From Micromonospora radicis (GTDB lineage Bacteria > Actinomycetota > Actinomycetes > Mycobacteriales > Micromonosporaceae), in NCBI RefSeq assembly GCF_003583405.1, contig NZ_QXEC01000003.1, positions 186,001-250,000 on the forward strand: a DNA stretch of 64,000 bases. Reading direction: 5' to 3'. The notes under the pieces are model-generated. The model worked only from the letters and a program-made list of their open reading frames with translations. It was not told the DNA's origin and made no database searches. This document shows, in pieces, positions 47,361 through 55,508 of the stretch. Both the position numbers and the translations under genes were made by a program. Numbering within the stretch: position 1 is the stretch's first letter; each line of letters begins with the position of its first letter.

Positions 47361-48016
47361 GCGGCCTCCTCGCCCAGGCCATCGCGCAACTCAGGTCAGC
47401 CGTGGATCAACTGGATGGGCTGGCGGTGCGCGCTGCACGAGCCGCGACGGATGTCGCCGAAGGAAACACTCGCTACTCACAGGTCGGCACAGACACCGAT
47501 CATCCGAGGCTTCGGGCCGCTGTGATGCAGAGTGGTGTCGGCGTCGACAAGGCTCACCGGCTTGCGCGGTTGAGTAGTGAAGCCGCCCGGCATGTCGTCG
47601 CCTATCTGAACGCCATTGCGCCCGCTTCAGTCGCCCGACCGGTCAGCTCAGGGCCACCGTCTGGCGAGGACCTGCTGGCCGACAGCGACCAGCGCGACCT
47701 GAGCCGCGCGAAGTTGCGAGGGTTCCTCAACCGGGCCGCTCGTAAGGCCGACGAGGTGCAGGACCATGCGACCGCGACCGCCAATACGATTGAGCAGTTC
47801 ACCAGCGTGTTCCGGGACCGCAACGGCCCCAGCGGGACACACTCCACCGGGACCGCCACCCCGACGGCCCCAGCCGCATCACCACGGCCGAAGTTCGACG
47901 CTACGGAAGCCGCAGGAAATCTCGCGGTACTCGGCCTCCTGGCCGGCGTGGCGGCACATCGGATCACGACGGTGATCAGCGAACGGATAGCGAGGTTCAG
48001 AAGACGTGGACGTTGA
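47357..48016 (+). CDS. Helical protein with C-terminal hydrophobic segment, operon gene 3
   Basis: 219 aa. Residues ~1-150 are helical (LAQAIAQLRSAVDQLDGLAV and RKADEVQDHATATANTIEQF), followed by a Thr/Pro-rich linker (~155-185), a hydrophobic stretch (LAVLGLLAGVAAHRITTVI) and a basic tail (RFRRRGR). This looks like a tail-anchored or membrane-associated coiled-coil protein. Family unknown. Overlaps both neighbours. May present the complex of the operon at the membrane. Confidence 0.65.
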   Translation: MSGLLAQAIAQLRSAVDQLDGLAVRAARAATDVAEGNTRYSQVGTDTDHPRLRAAVMQSGVGVDKAHRLARLSSEAARHVVAYLNAIAPASVARPVSSGPPSGEDLLADSDQRDLSRAKLRGFLNRAARKADEVQDHATATANTIEQFTSVFRDRNGPSGTHSTGTATPTAPAASPRPKFDATEAAGNLAVLGLLAGVAAHRITTVISERIARFRRRGR

Positions 48017-48437
48017 CCCTCTGAGCGACCTGATTCGGGCTCTGGCCAGGGCCGACTGGGATGCCGCCGACGCCGTGGCAGCCGGCATCAGGCAGCACGG
48101 CCTGCCCGGTAGCCTGCGGGTTGTCGAGGCCGCGTTCGCCATCGCGGTTCACCGGCACCTCGGCGCCAATGCCACACCGACTGACATCGCCGCGTTCGTG
48201 TCGTCAGCTCGCGCTCACTACCATAAGGACGACACCCCACCGGCCCTCGCGATGGAGGGCGTCATCCGGGCCGCTGTGGGCGAGCCGGAACTGGTAGACG
48301 ACATCCCTGCCGAAACTGTACTAGGAGTCGAGATCTTCGTTCTCGGCCAGATTCTCCTTGAGTCCAACCTGACCCCGGCCGAGTTGGACGAGTTCGTCAC
48401 CGAGGCCGAGCAGCTCGCGGCCGAACACCTGTCGTAA
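48006..48437 (+). CDS. Acidic helical protein, operon gene 4
   Basis: 143 aa, acidic and helical (LSDLIRALARADWDAADAV; later SNLTPAELDEFVTEAEQLA). No recognised domain. The GTG start lies within the end of gene 3. Its acidic character contrasts with the basic tail of gene 3, which could mean the two interact. Confidence 0.6.
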   Translation: MDVDPLSDLIRALARADWDAADAVAAGIRQHGLPGSLRVVEAAFAIAVHRHLGANATPTDIAAFVSSARAHYHKDDTPPALAMEGVIRAAVGEPELVDDIPAETVLGVEIFVLGQILLESNLTPAELDEFVTEAEQLAAEHLS

Positions 48438-48536
48438 CACCAACCGGTCGCCGCGCTGACCGAATCTTCTCCCGCCGTCGGCAGCCGTACCTGGTTGGCC
48501 TGCTCTGGGTAGGTAGCTAGCGGCGAAGGCGGTGGG

Positions 48537-48959
48537 TCAACTCATCGGCGTCTGACCACAGGGCCCCGCGTGGTCGCAGTACGGCTGAAGTCGACTCTGC
48601 CCGCATCCGCACAGGATGACCCTGGTCTCGTCGCGGGGGCCGTCCGGTGTGTCCACGCTCAACTCGCCGCGCGCGACCACCTGGCCGACGGAGTTGCGGG
48701 CGATCCGCGCGGGCCGGTCCGGGGTCTCCGCTCCGCCGTCCACGAGCTGGTACTGCAGCGCCCCCGACGGGCAGCGCCGCACCACTTCGGCCAGCCGGTC
48801 GGCCGCGGCACCGTCGGGCCGGATCCAGGGGCGCTCGCCCGGGTCGAAGACCTCAGGCAGGCCGCGGACGCATTCGGCGGCGTGCAGGCAGCGCCTGGCC
48901 TCGAAGGTCACGGTGATCGACTGACCCTGGTACGCCTTCTTTACGCTTCCGCTGCTCAT
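48537..48959 (-). CDS. YjdI-type ferredoxin domain fused to a CDGSH-like domain
   Basis: 140 aa. The N-terminal part (ARRCLHAAECVRGLPEVFD near residue 20, and RRCPSGALQYQ near 75) is the mono-cluster divergent ferredoxin domain of E. coli YjdI. The C-terminal part has CGCGQSRLQPYCDH, a CDGSH-type Fe-S motif in which the His directly follows CD instead of lying two residues on. Start is the ATG with GGAGG; another ATG seven codons earlier is weaker. The acetyltransferase upstream is the YjdJ counterpart. Confidence 0.8.
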   Translation of the reverse strand: MSSGSVKKAYQGQSITVTFEARRCLHAAECVRGLPEVFDPGERPWIRPDGAAADRLAEVVRRCPSGALQYQLVDGGAETPDRPARIARNSVGQVVARGELSVDTPDGPRDETRVILCGCGQSRLQPYCDHAGPCGQTPMS

Positions 48960-48994
48960 CCCGGCCTCCGTCGCTGCCATGTTGGAAAACTTCG

Positions 48995-49303
48995 CTAGTC
49001 GCTGACCCTGCTGCGGGACTGGTACACCAGGTCCTGGTACTCGGGGTGCCGGGCGATCCATCCCGCGAAGAACGGGCAGGTGGGCAGGACCAGCAGTTTC
49101 GCCGCTCGCGCCTCGTCCAGGGCGGTACGGGCCAGCGCCGCCCCGATTCCCTTGCCCTCGTGCTGCGGCGAGACCTCGGTGTGCACGAACGCGATGAGTT
49201 CCGGGGTGCGGATGTACTGCGCGATCCCCGCGACCTCGGATTCGCCCTCGATCCGGGCCTCGTACTGCCTGGCTTCCGGAGCGTCGCTCACTGTCACCAT
49301 CAC
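48995..49303 (-). CDS. YjdJ-like small GNAT acetyltransferase
   Basis: 102 aa, a minimal GNAT of the PF14542 type. FVHTEVSPQHEGKGIGAALARTAL (acetyl-CoA loop HEGKGIG near residue 49), then LVLPTCPFFAGWIARHPEYQDL near 72. Neighbour of the YjdI-like gene as in E. coli. Function of this pair is not established. Divergent from the MarR gene with a clean operator between. Confidence 0.85.
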   Translation of the reverse strand: MMVTVSDAPEARQYEARIEGESEVAGIAQYIRTPELIAFVHTEVSPQHEGKGIGAALARTALDEARAAKLLVLPTCPFFAGWIARHPEYQDLVYQSRSRVSD

Positions 49304-49353
49304 GTGTCCTCCAGGTGTGCCTCGCGTCGGCGGTGGTCAACTCCAGCCACTCT

Positions 49354-49369
49354 AGTTGACACATCAACT
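49354..49369. promoter_or_regulatory. MarR-type operator
   Basis: AGTTGA-CACA-TCAACT, a perfect 6-4-6 palindrome in the gap between the divergent yjdJ-like and marR-like genes. Its placement suggests that the MarR protein represses the leftward genes and perhaps itself. Confidence 0.75.
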
Positions 49370-49443
49370 TTCTGCCAACAGGCCGGTCGGGCCGCCTCGC
49401 CGCCACGACCTTCCGCACCCGCCGCCCTGGTTACGCTCCCCCC

Positions 49444-49908
49444 ATGAACGCAACGCCTCGCTGGCTCACCGCCGAGCAGAAGGCCGCCTGGGACAGTTTC
49501 ATCCGCATGCAGGAGAAGCTCATCGGGCGACTCGCCCGCCACGTCCAGGCCGACTCCGGCATGTCCGCCGCCGACTACATCGTGTTGGCCAAGCTCACCG
49601 AGGCCGGCGGGCGGATGCGCTTCATGGACCTGGCGAAGCTGGTGGAGTGGGAGAAGAGCCGCATGTCTCATCAGGTCGGGCGAATGGCGAAACGCGGACT
49701 GGTGGCCAAGGAGGAATGCCCTGACGACGGACGGGGAGCATTCATCGTCGCCACGCCGGCCGGCCACAAAGCGATCGAGGACGCCGCGCCGGTGCACGTC
49801 GAACACGTCCGCCGGCTGTTCGTCGAAGCCCTCACCCAGGACGAGCTCGACACTCTCGCGAGAATCTCGAACCGGGTCGTCGCACACCTGGAGATGCAGC
49901 CCGACTGA
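49444..49908 (+). CDS. MarR-family regulator
   Basis: 154 aa. Dimer helices at both ends and a winged helix in the middle: LTEAGGRMRFMDLAKLVEWEKSRMSHQVGRM (core MRFMDLAKLVEWEKS, residues ~60-74), then AKRGLVAKEECPDDGRG for the wing. One Cys near 96 could be a redox sensor. Operator candidate lies 75 bp upstream. Probably controls the yjdI/yjdJ-like pair. Confidence 0.9.
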   Translation: MNATPRWLTAEQKAAWDSFIRMQEKLIGRLARHVQADSGMSAADYIVLAKLTEAGGRMRFMDLAKLVEWEKSRMSHQVGRMAKRGLVAKEECPDDGRGAFIVATPAGHKAIEDAAPVHVEHVRRLFVEALTQDELDTLARISNRVVAHLEMQPD

Positions 49909-50033
49909 CCCACTCCGGAAGGCGTGAACCCGCCAGGGAGAAGCGGCCAGTGCGGGCTCCCGTTCTGTCGCGACACCGACCGACCGGCAAACCCGATCGC
50001 GCGTGACCACAGACTTCTGGCACCCTACCGAGC

Positions 50034-50603
50034 ATGTCCGACGCTGCCGCCACGCCGCGGAGCCTGCCCGAGCTGCGGAGGCTCGCCGCCGCGGGCGGAC
50101 GGGTCAGGTACCTGTTCTTCTGGGGGCATCAGCCCCAACCGGACGGCCGCGTCGGACCGGGTTGCCTGAGCCAGTGGTGGCCGGCCCCGTTCGTCGTGGA
50201 CGGGATCCGGTACGCCACCGCCGAGCACTACATGATGATCGGCAAGGCACGGCTGTTCGGCGACGTAGCGGTTGCCGAGCAGATGCTCACGGCACCGCAC
50301 CCGGGTGCGGTCAAGGCCCTGGGCCGAAAGGTCCGCGACTTCGACCAGGCCACCTGGGATGCGCACTCCTTCGACCTGGTCGTCGCCGGCAACGTGGCCA
50401 AGTTCAGCCAGCACCCCGGTCTCGGCCATTACCTGTCCCGCACCGGCAACCGGGTGCTGGTGGAAGCCAGCCCGGCGGATCGGGTCTGGGGAATCGGTCT
50501 TCCCGCGACGGACCCGCGCGCACATGATCCCGTTCAATGGCACGGCCGCAACCTCCTCGGGTTCGCGCTGATGCGCGTCCGCGGGCAGCTCGCCCCGGCA
50601 TGA
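50034..50603 (+). CDS. NADAR/YbiA-like N-glycosidase family protein
   Basis: 189 aa. LFFWGHQPQPDGRVG near residue 27, LSQWWPAPFVVDG, the conserved TAEHYMMIGKARLFGD near 64, and the C-terminal NLLGFALMRVR match the NADAR domain. The E. coli relative YbiA and RibX-type proteins hydrolyse N-glycosidic bonds in riboflavin intermediates; others act on ADP-ribose. Role here not known; no riboflavin gene is adjacent. Confidence 0.85.
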   Translation: MSDAAATPRSLPELRRLAAAGGRVRYLFFWGHQPQPDGRVGPGCLSQWWPAPFVVDGIRYATAEHYMMIGKARLFGDVAVAEQMLTAPHPGAVKALGRKVRDFDQATWDAHSFDLVVAGNVAKFSQHPGLGHYLSRTGNRVLVEASPADRVWGIGLPATDPRAHDPVQWHGRNLLGFALMRVRGQLAPA

Positions 50604-50781
50604 AACCGGAAGGTCCACGCACCTCACGGGCAGCTCGACGCCGATCGATGCGGTGTCGTCCGCCCCGGCCGCCGCCGCTGCCCGGTGTGTCGATCGCCAT
50701 CCCGGCACCGTGACTGCGGTTCGGTTCAACCTGTCGGTGGCTGGTGTGAGAATGCCCCGCAACCGAGATCTGGGAGGCTTC

Positions 50782-51198
50782 GTGGGGACCTGGGACAGCG
50801 GACCGTTCGACAACGACACCGCCGCCGACTGGTGTGGTGACCTTGATGACGCCGACCTGGCCAAGCGCCCCACGCTGGTCCGCGAGGCGCTGAGCCGGGC
50901 CGCCGACGAGGACGGCTACCTCGACTCCGACGTCGCCTGCGAGGCGATCGCCGCGGCAGCGATCGTGGCCGCGCAGCAGCCCGGCGGGCCGCCGATCGCC
51001 TCCGCGTACGCGCCGGGTTTCCTCCTCGACGGCGGCCGGTTCGAACTGCCCGACGACCTGGTGGTGCTGGCCGTACGGGCGCTCGACCGGGTCATGGCCG
51101 CAGACTCCGAGTGGCACGACCTGTGGCAGGACGCCGCCGGGAACGTCAATCCGGCCTTCGATGCCGTCCGCGGCCTACGTGGGGTCCTGACGGCATAG
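50782..51198 (+). CDS. DUF4259 domain protein
   Basis: 138 aa. Begins MGTWDSGPFDNDTAADW, the DUF4259 signature, and continues with EAIAAAAIVAAQQPG and DLVVLAVRALDRVMAADSEW (in parts). The GTG start has GGGAGG close upstream, and the longer open frame is rejected. Small acidic cytoplasmic protein of unknown role, often seen singly in actinomycetes. Confidence 0.8.
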   Translation: MGTWDSGPFDNDTAADWCGDLDDADLAKRPTLVREALSRAADEDGYLDSDVACEAIAAAAIVAAQQPGGPPIASAYAPGFLLDGGRFELPDDLVVLAVRALDRVMAADSEWHDLWQDAAGNVNPAFDAVRGLRGVLTA

Positions 51199-51807
51199 CG
51201 GCGCTGATGCCCGGGCGTACGTCGTTATCGGGGCGTCCGGGCAGTCGTGGGCCCCACCGGGATCTCCGCCGGTTCCTGCGGTACGGCCCGTTCGGCGCAG
51301 GCACAATCCCCACCGCTGCACCCGGGGTGGTGCCGGCGCACCCGCCGAGCCGCCCACCGCCATGCGGCACCCGCCGCGACGGCCAGGCCGACCGCGACGC
51401 CCGGCATCATCCGGGTGGCGGCGGCCCAGCCGGCGCCGCCGACGAGCCCGGCCGCCAGCAGCAACGGCAACACGCAGCGTGTCCCGGATCACGGTCAGGT
51501 CTGCGATCTTCTGCTCGACCTCGACGAGTTTGGCCTGCGCGCGGGCCGGCAACCCGGCCTCCGGCCGTCGGCCGTGCCGGTGAACGCTCACACTCAACAA
51601 CTCGGCGACCTCGTCGAGAGTGAATCCGAGCCGCTGCGCGGTCTTGATCACCCGCAGCGTCGTGACCGTCTCCGGCGGGTAGAGCCGATGCCCGCCCAAC
51701 GTCCGATCCGGCTCGGCCAGTAGGCCTCGCCGCTCGTAGTAGCGCAGTGTCTGCTGGTTCACCCCCGCCGCCTCGGCCACCTGGCCAGACCGTAGGCCGG
51801 AACTCAC
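51175..51807 (-). CDS. MerR-family regulator with unusual open C-terminal extension
   Basis: The first ~120 residues are a normal MerR protein: GQVAEAAGVNQQTLRYYERRG (core VNQQTLRYYERRG near residue 16), GGHRLYPPETV, then a helix ending DLTVIRDTLR. Beyond that the frame stays open for about 85 Arg/Gly-rich residues that look non-coding and overlap the membrane-protein frame at 51225-51473. Either the regulator really ends in this tail or a frameshift near 51470 removed its stop. The GTG start overlaps the upstream stop (GTGA). Confidence 0.6.
   Translation of the reverse strand: MSSGLRSGQVAEAAGVNQQTLRYYERRGLLAEPDRTLGGHRLYPPETVTTLRVIKTAQRLGFTLDEVAELLSVSVHRHGRRPEAGLPARAQAKLVEVEQKIADLTVIRDTLRVAVAAGGRARRRRRLGRRHPDDAGRRGRPGRRGGCRMAVGGSAGAPAPPRVQRWGLCLRRTGRTAGTGGDPGGAHDCPDAPITTYARASAPLCRQDPT
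51225..51473 (-). CDS. Small membrane protein with Cys-rich tail
   Basis: 82 aa. Two hydrophobic segments (LLLAAGLVGGAGWAA and MMPGVAVGLAVAAGAAW) followed by a basic stretch and a Cys cluster, HPGCSGGDCACAERAVP. The protein character of this frame is better than that of the overlapping MerR extension. With the MerR regulator and the CC-containing protein upstream it may belong to a metal-related cassette, though no metal-transport motif is certain. Confidence 0.5.
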   Translation of the reverse strand: MLPLLLAAGLVGGAGWAAATRMMPGVAVGLAVAAGAAWRWAARRVRRHHPGCSGGDCACAERAVPQEPAEIPVGPTTARTPR

Positions 51808-52154
51808 GAGCCGCCGCCCAGCCCGGCGCGTACGACGAGAGCGTCCAGCACGGCGTGCTGGCCGGTCGGCACCGTGACGTCCAGGATGAGCCGGTCGCCC
51901 GTCGCCGTCAGGCTGAAGCTGAAGAACGAGCAGCAGCCGGTCTCCCGCGTCATCAGGTCCGCCGCTCGCGCAGCCACTTGGGGCTCCGGCCGCAACGTCA
52001 GCCGAACCCGCAAGGGGTCCGGCCGTTGCACTGCGCGCACCGCCGAAACGAACAGATCGTCGAACTCGGTCAGCCGTAGCGGCTGCTCGGCCGCCGGCAA
52101 CGTACACGCCTGCGGCACCCACGCGCCGCTGGCCAGGGGTTTCGTCTCGGTCAT
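51804..52154 (-). CDS. Conserved hypothetical protein with CC motif
   Basis: 116 aa. Conserved-looking blocks: GAWVPQACTLPAAEQPLR, DDLFVSAVRAVQRP, and ADLMTRETGCCSFFSFSL near residue 68. Such proteins often sit next to MerR regulators in actinomycetes, and the paired Cys may bind metal or act in redox, but no activity is known to me. Stop overlaps the MerR start, so the two are coupled. Confidence 0.65.
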   Translation of the reverse strand: MTETKPLASGAWVPQACTLPAAEQPLRLTEFDDLFVSAVRAVQRPDPLRVRLTLRPEPQVAARAADLMTRETGCCSFFSFSLTATGDRLILDVTVPTGQHAVLDALVVRAGLGGGS

Positions 52155-52441
52155 ACGCTGACGGTAACCCTGTACCGAGGTACCGGATGCAAGCCGTTAC
52201 GGAGGCGGCGCCCGGCAGCTACGGCCGAGGTTACAGGGTCGACGCGGCCACCCTGCGGACGGGTTGCCCGAGGACGCCGCCCCCGCGGTGTCCTCGGTGC
52301 ACGTCCGCAGCGAGGCAGCGGTGGACGAGCACGTCCACGCCCACCTCGACACCTACCCCGCCGCCGCGCCACCGGCCGGCGACGGGAACCGCCCGCCCGC
52401 ACCGTCACCGCCACCCCCGCCGGCCCGGCCGTGACCGCCGG

Positions 52442-52729
52442 CTAGTCCTGCCAGACGTTGAGGGCCCAGGCGAGGACATACCAGACGCAGACGTACTCCC
52501 GCCCGGAGGCGATCCCGGCGATGTGGCAGGTGATCGGGTCGGGGAAGACACCCTGCAGACCCCAGCCACCCGCCGCGGCCAGCGTGACCGGCGCGCTACT
52601 GGCCGGTGCCTTGACGGCCGGAACCGGGGCGGCCTGGGCAGCCCCGACCGTCGTACCCACTCCACCGGCCACCAGGGTGATCACCACGATCGTCCGGGCC
52701 AGTCGGTGCCGCAGCGATTGTTTGCGCAT
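52442..52729 (-). CDS. Small secreted protein with signal peptide
   Basis: 95 aa. Basic start (MRKQSLRHRLAR), hydrophobic core (TIVVITLVAGGVGTTVGAA) and a likely cut after AQA near residue 34. The mature ~61 residues begin Ala/Pro-rich and end in a Trp/Tyr-rich segment with two Cys (DPITCHIAGI and EYVCVWYVLAWALNVWQD). GGGAGGAG precedes the ATG. Family not recognised; a cell-wall-associated or bacteriocin-like peptide is possible. Confidence 0.7.
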   Translation of the reverse strand: MRKQSLRHRLARTIVVITLVAGGVGTTVGAAQAAPVPAVKAPASSAPVTLAAAGGWGLQGVFPDPITCHIAGIASGREYVCVWYVLAWALNVWQD

Positions 52730-53054
52730 CGGGTTCTCCTCCCACCTGCCCGGGCCGGGTGTCCGGCCGGGGCGTTTGTCGATGAACGATGCGTTACATG
52801 CTGCGCCGAAGACGGGCTGCGGTCGTCGGCCCACGACCTGACTGCCGCGTACACCGGACAGCTGAGTCCAGCCGCCCGCATCCGCCGGCAGGTGGACCCG
52901 GCAGACGGCCGGGCGGGGAATCCCCAGCACCGCACCGCAGGGACTCGACCCCGCGCCCCGACTGCCCTGGAGCTTTGTGGAGGGTCGATGCGAAGACCCG
53001 GAACTCCTTGGCGAGCACTGCCGCAGCGCCGGAACCGGCGGGCAGAATACGTCC
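52730..53054. other. Gene-less divergent gap
   Basis: 325 bp between the secreted-protein gene and the gene at 53055. No convincing frame, hairpin or dyad seen; presumably holds both promoters. Confidence 0.45.
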
Positions 53055-53831
53055 ATGATCGATAAGGTGTTGACGCTGCTCCCGGGCTGCGAGCCTGAGT
53101 TCGCGAGCGGCGTAGTGGGTCGAGACTACTTTCGGTCTGCGCACCGGACGGCGAGTCTGCGGCTGTTCGAGGCGAGTGTGGAGCAGCGGTCCGAGGAGGG
53201 TGACCGGGTCCGGGCGGCTGAGGTCGTGCCTGCGATCGTCCCGGTCCTCGACAACGACTACAACGAGCAGGCGCTCGCGGTGATCCTGCCGGACGCTGAC
53301 GGTGCTGTCCGGCTCGAGAACCAGGTCGGCTGGCTTCCCGACCGGCGGTGCGCGACTCTCCAGCCCCGTGTCGTGTCACTGATGCGCGCGACCAACGCCT
53401 ACGTGGGCGCTGCTGGGACGGCTTCGTACTGGTGGTCAGGCCGCAGCTGGGACAAGTCGGATGCAAGGCTGCGTCTCCGCATCGCGCAGTGGGAGGACGT
53501 CCACCGGGCGGCCATCGAGATCACGCGTAGGGCCGAGCCCGACGTCGAGCAGCCGTGGGTGGGACACTACGCGCCGCTGACCGACCTCGCCCGCAGGTGG
53601 TATGCGCAAGGGCGCGGACGGAGCGAGGCGGACCTGCTACACGTACGGTACGAGATCATCGACGATGCGCTGGTCGCCACCGTGGACGGGGAGATCGTCA
53701 CCGACATGACCAGAAGCGGTCGGGACTTCTTCGATCCGCTGCGCGCCCGGGTTGAGCAGCAGGGCCCGGTGTGGGGCTGGGTGCGCCTTCACCGAGGGGC
53801 GGTCGAGGTCCGGGCCGAGGAACTACCGTGA
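53055..53831 (+). CDS. Hypothetical protein with a HIRAN-like segment
   Basis: 258 aa. The part around residues 50-105 (VVPAIVPVLDNDYNEQALAVIL followed by VGWLPDRR; quoted in pieces it reads PVLDNDYNEQALAV) resembles the HIRAN domain pattern of NxxDxxAV then VGYLP. The rest is not recognised and includes a Trp-rich middle (YWWSGRSWDK). Possibly DNA- or nucleic-acid-associated, but weakly supported. Base composition is like its neighbours. Confidence 0.5.
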   Translation: MIDKVLTLLPGCEPEFASGVVGRDYFRSAHRTASLRLFEASVEQRSEEGDRVRAAEVVPAIVPVLDNDYNEQALAVILPDADGAVRLENQVGWLPDRRCATLQPRVVSLMRATNAYVGAAGTASYWWSGRSWDKSDARLRLRIAQWEDVHRAAIEITRRAEPDVEQPWVGHYAPLTDLARRWYAQGRGRSEADLLHVRYEIIDDALVATVDGEIVTDMTRSGRDFFDPLRARVEQQGPVWGWVRLHRGAVEVRAEELP

Positions 53832-54275
53832 CCGTCGGACACCAGCCCGCGGGACTCGCCGCATGCCGCCAGGCCGGTGCGGGCGGTGCGTGGCACGGCG
53901 GCGGCCAGAGTCGGGCGCCAGGATCTGCCCGGCGGGCGGGCAACAACGTGCCAGGCAGCTCTTTCCGTCTATCCGTGGGCGGTGGCCTGACCGCAGAGTG
54001 AAGGCGTTCCGAACGGATCAGCCGGACGGACGAGGTCAGGGACCTGGGGAACAGATGACGTGGATTGCCCTATTCGCGAACGCACCGGCCGTCACGGTGG
54101 TGATCGTCCTCCCGACCCCCGCGATCGACGACGTTCGCGTCCGGTCGCTGCCGGGATCGCTGTCGCGGACGGCGGCTGCTCGCCGGCTTGGGACTGAACG
54201 CGGCGACCGTCACTCGTCCCCTGCCGGCCTGGCCGGTCCCACAGTCGCGTAAGCGGCCCGCCGAGGACGCCGACG
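53832..54275. other. Gene-less gap before the thiopeptide-type cluster
   Basis: About 444 bp with no supported gene. Open frames exist in both directions but lack protein character. May hold the promoter of the gene at 54308. Confidence 0.45.
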
Positions 54276-54309
54276 GAAGGCAGTAGACCGATGAAGGCAG
54301 TGGACCGAT
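54276..54309 (+). repeat. 17-bp tandem repeat carrying two start codons
   Basis: GAAGGCAGTRGACCGAT occurs twice head to tail (54276-54292, 54293-54309), with one difference. Each copy provides an AAGG ribosome site and an ATG about 10 bp later. The first ATG (54291) opens a six-codon frame MKAVDR whose TGA overlaps the ATG at 54308. Confidence 0.8.
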
Positions 54310-55372
54310 GACTGAAGCGGTGCCGGTCACCCCCATCGCGGGATTGATCGTCGTCGGGCCTCGTTGGGGACTCCCCCACCTGCATGATCTGTTGGCCGAG
54401 CGCGCCGCGGCCTGGCGGCAGGCGCGGCTGCCGAGCGGTTCGGTGAGCGGCGTGCCGTGGACCGCCGGATCGGTCGAGGCCGCGGTACGCGACGCCGTTC
54501 GGTCCGTGGACGGTGCCGGCGGCGGCACCGCGGCGATCGTGGACCCGCAGCGTCGGGTCACGACACTGCTCGTACTGCTCGGCGAGGGCCGGACGCGCTG
54601 GACCGGCATTCGGAGTCTGGCGGATCTGGAACTGTCGCCGACGGCCACTCATGTGCCGGGTGACACCTTGGCGATGCTGGCGCCCTGGGCTGGACTACTT
54701 GCTCCCGAGCCGCTGGCCGAACACGACACGACACGCTTCTCCGCGGTTGCGGTACGCACGTCCGACCCCGTACAGCCCCATTGCGGGCTGGGCTGGGCGA
54801 GCCGGCGGGATCTGGCGCTGCGGCACGCGGTACTGGACAGTCTGCGGTCGATGTCCTCGGATGCGGCGCCGACCGCCGGCCGCGTGGTGGCCGGCGCCTC
54901 GGGCTCGACGGAGTGGACGTGGCTTCTCGACGGCTCGCTCAACCTCCTGTCCGCGTACAGCCGGGACACCCAGCGGCATTCCCTGCCGGACGGCGGTTTC
55001 GACGTCGTCACCCGCCACGTCCCGCAGCTCGGCGGCCCGTTGCGGCTCGCCGCAGTGGTACGTCGGTCCTCGGGCGCCGTCGTCGCAGCCGCCTGGGGCC
55101 GGCAGACGGACGAGGCGATCGACTACGCCCTCACCTCGGCCCGCACCCGGGATCTGCTGCTTCCCGGCACCGCCCGCGCAGCCGACCCGGGTCTGCCGGA
55201 CACCGCCTCCCTGATCAGCGCCCTGTCTCCCGGTGATGTCCGGCGGCTGCTGCACGACATCCACACCGCCGTCGTCGGCGACACCGGCCGCCGGGTCCTG
55301 GGAATCCGGGTCGAGGCCGATGCGCTGCTCGGCCCGCAGGAACTGGCCTGGGGGCCGGTCTGGCTCGGTTGA
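54308..55372 (+). CDS. Putative YcaO-like/TOMM-associated protein
   Basis: 354 aa, no firm family. CGLGWASRRDLALRHAVLDSLR near residue 160 (core RRDLALRHAVLDSLR) resembles the AxxxAxxEAxER helix of YcaO or SagC-like cyclodehydratase proteins, and the position beside a precursor gene and facing a YcaO operon supports a TOMM role. No FMN motif of the azoline dehydrogenase is visible, and no Cys tetrad for zinc. It may be a leader-binding or regulatory partner. Start at the second ATG of a tandem repeat. Confidence 0.45.
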   Translation: MTEAVPVTPIAGLIVVGPRWGLPHLHDLLAERAAAWRQARLPSGSVSGVPWTAGSVEAAVRDAVRSVDGAGGGTAAIVDPQRRVTTLLVLLGEGRTRWTGIRSLADLELSPTATHVPGDTLAMLAPWAGLLAPEPLAEHDTTRFSAVAVRTSDPVQPHCGLGWASRRDLALRHAVLDSLRSMSSDAAPTAGRVVAGASGSTEWTWLLDGSLNLLSAYSRDTQRHSLPDGGFDVVTRHVPQLGGPLRLAAVVRRSSGAVVAAAWGRQTDEAIDYALTSARTRDLLLPGTARAADPGLPDTASLISALSPGDVRRLLHDIHTAVVGDTGRRVLGIRVEADALLGPQELAWGPVWLG

Positions 55373-55508
55373 GCCGGTGACCGCCCACGTCAGTGCGGTG
55401 ACAGCGGAACGTAGGTCGATCGGCCAGCAGCAGCCGATGGAATGGTCTCAGTCACCACGGCGGGCCGAACCCCCAGCGGGACGGCCCAGACCTCGCTGAG
55501 GAGTGAGC

